DNA of 36,821 nt from Comamonadaceae bacterium (GTDB taxonomy: Bacteria; Pseudomonadota; Gammaproteobacteria; Burkholderiales; Burkholderiaceae_C). Below the pieces are notes generated by a model that saw only the letters and a program-made list of their open reading frames with translations, made no database searches and was not told the origin of the DNA. Within the stretch, counting starts at the first letter, position 1. Each line of letters starts with the position of its first letter. Where the stretch lies: assembly GCA_947475685.1 (NCBI GenBank), contig CANJNC010000038.1, positions 1 through 36,821 of the forward strand, in the 5' to 3' direction. This document shows, piece by piece, positions 36,342 through 36,821 of the stretch. The position numbers and the translations under genes were made by a program.

Positions 36342-36821
36342 TTAACTCTCTAGCGCAAACTTGATTTGCGCCTCCCCCGTCAAATGTCCACTTGGACCAA
36401 AGCTGCGCTCCAAAAAATGCACATCTCCACTCTCATGGACCATGATGACGGTACTGCTCTTGGTTCCATACTGATCGTCGACAGCAATGAATTTTGAACT
36501 CAATGCCTTCTCTCGAATTGAATCAATCCCAGTATGAGGCAATTGATCATGCTCAAAAGACTCCCTGTCTGCAAGGATCTCAAACAAAGCATCTGCGCTC
36601 AAAGGGCTTTGAGCAGTGAGCAATTGACTCAACTCATGCTTGCCTTTTTCAACCTTGGGCCATGGTGTGTTCAAAAAAGCATTGCTCAAGCCATGAACGC
36701 CTGGTGCGACACTTTGAATACCGTTTGCGCGGTTGGAGTAAAAGTACAAGTTGGACAAATCCCCCAGCAGACAACCAAATCCAGCATAAAGATCCTTTTC
36801 AGAATCCACTTGCTGCAAATA
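36342..36821 (-). CDS. NRDE/TANGO2 family protein, C-terminal part, cut by the window edge
   Basis: The frame is open to the end of the window, so the N-terminal part (which carries the NRDE motif) lies beyond 36821. The visible part is about 159 residues and has the family core YAGFGCLLGDLSNLYFYSN, then GVHGLSNAFLNTPWPKV, then SSTVIMVHESGDVHFLERSF. In other organisms TANGO2 proteins have been linked to haem trafficking, with roles in bacteria unproven. The leftmost in-frame start-like codon at 36818 is a TTG internal to the gene. It is separated from the DUF1330 gene by about 150 bases without an obvious gene. Confidence 0.85.
   Translation of the reverse strand, partial: YLQQVDSEKDLYAGFGCLLGDLSNLYFYSNRANGIQSVAPGVHGLSNAFLNTPWPKVEKGKHELSQLLTAQSPLSADALFEILADRESFEHDQLPHTGIDSIREKALSSKFIAVDDQYGTKSSTVIMVHESGDVHFLERSFGPSGHLTGEAQIKFALES

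Overview
The window looks like chromosome from a betaproteobacterium, most likely Burkholderiales. The clues are the smc-zipA-ligA gene order, the dapC-dapD-dapE-prmB run, a Bug/TctC-type periplasmic receptor, and LigI-like and branched-chain-type ABC genes for organic acid or aromatic metabolism. By eye the base composition is only moderate in GC (roughly 45-50 %), low for that order, so a streamlined or aquatic lineage is possible. No rRNA, tRNA, CRISPR array or complete mobile element was found.

Layout. 1-245: AT-rich flank without a gene, at the 3' side of guaA. 246-3428 (minus): guaB then guaA, the two committed steps of GMP synthesis. 3606-4850 (plus): three small poorly characterised genes (lipoprotein, membrane protein, winged-helix regulator), partly AT-rich. 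4934-8158 (minus): a four-gene catabolic-looking operon (LigI-like lactonase, SDR dehydrogenase, carboxymuconolactone-decarboxylase-like protein, and a two-domain protein that may join a degenerate CHMI-like tautomerase to an EthD-like barrel). 8547-9542 (plus): membrane-anchored alpha/beta hydrolase whose 3' end overlaps def. 9485-17150 (minus): smc, zipA, ligA, def, i.e. chromosome organisation, division, DNA ligation and N-terminal deformylation. 17458-21839 (plus): dapC, dapD, dapE (lysine/diaminopimelate succinylase branch) and prmB. 21876-23867 (plus): ABC-F protein YheS. 24008-26437 (plus): one continuous gene joining a WaaL/O-antigen-ligase-like membrane domain to a GT9 heptosyltransferase-like domain.

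26529-32196 (minus) is an uptake operon: an ABC receptor, LivH-type permease, a LivM-LivG fusion, LivF, and a Bug/TctC receptor at the end. Divergent from it (32363-35790, plus) lie a stand-alone citrate-synthase-like/citryl-CoA-lyase-like protein, a CaiC-like acyl-CoA synthetase and an intradiol ring-cleavage dioxygenase with all four iron ligands. The intergenic region between the two arms carries two dyad-symmetric elements, so the arms are probably co-regulated for uptake and breakdown of an aromatic or CoA-activated acid. The window closes with a DUF1330 protein and the C-terminal part of a TANGO2/NRDE protein cut by the window edge.

The best candidates for something undescribed are the 26529-35790 uptake/catabolic locus, the 4934-8158 operon with its two-domain protein, the ligase-glycosyltransferase fusion, and the leader upstream of dapC with competing hairpins and a tiny open frame.
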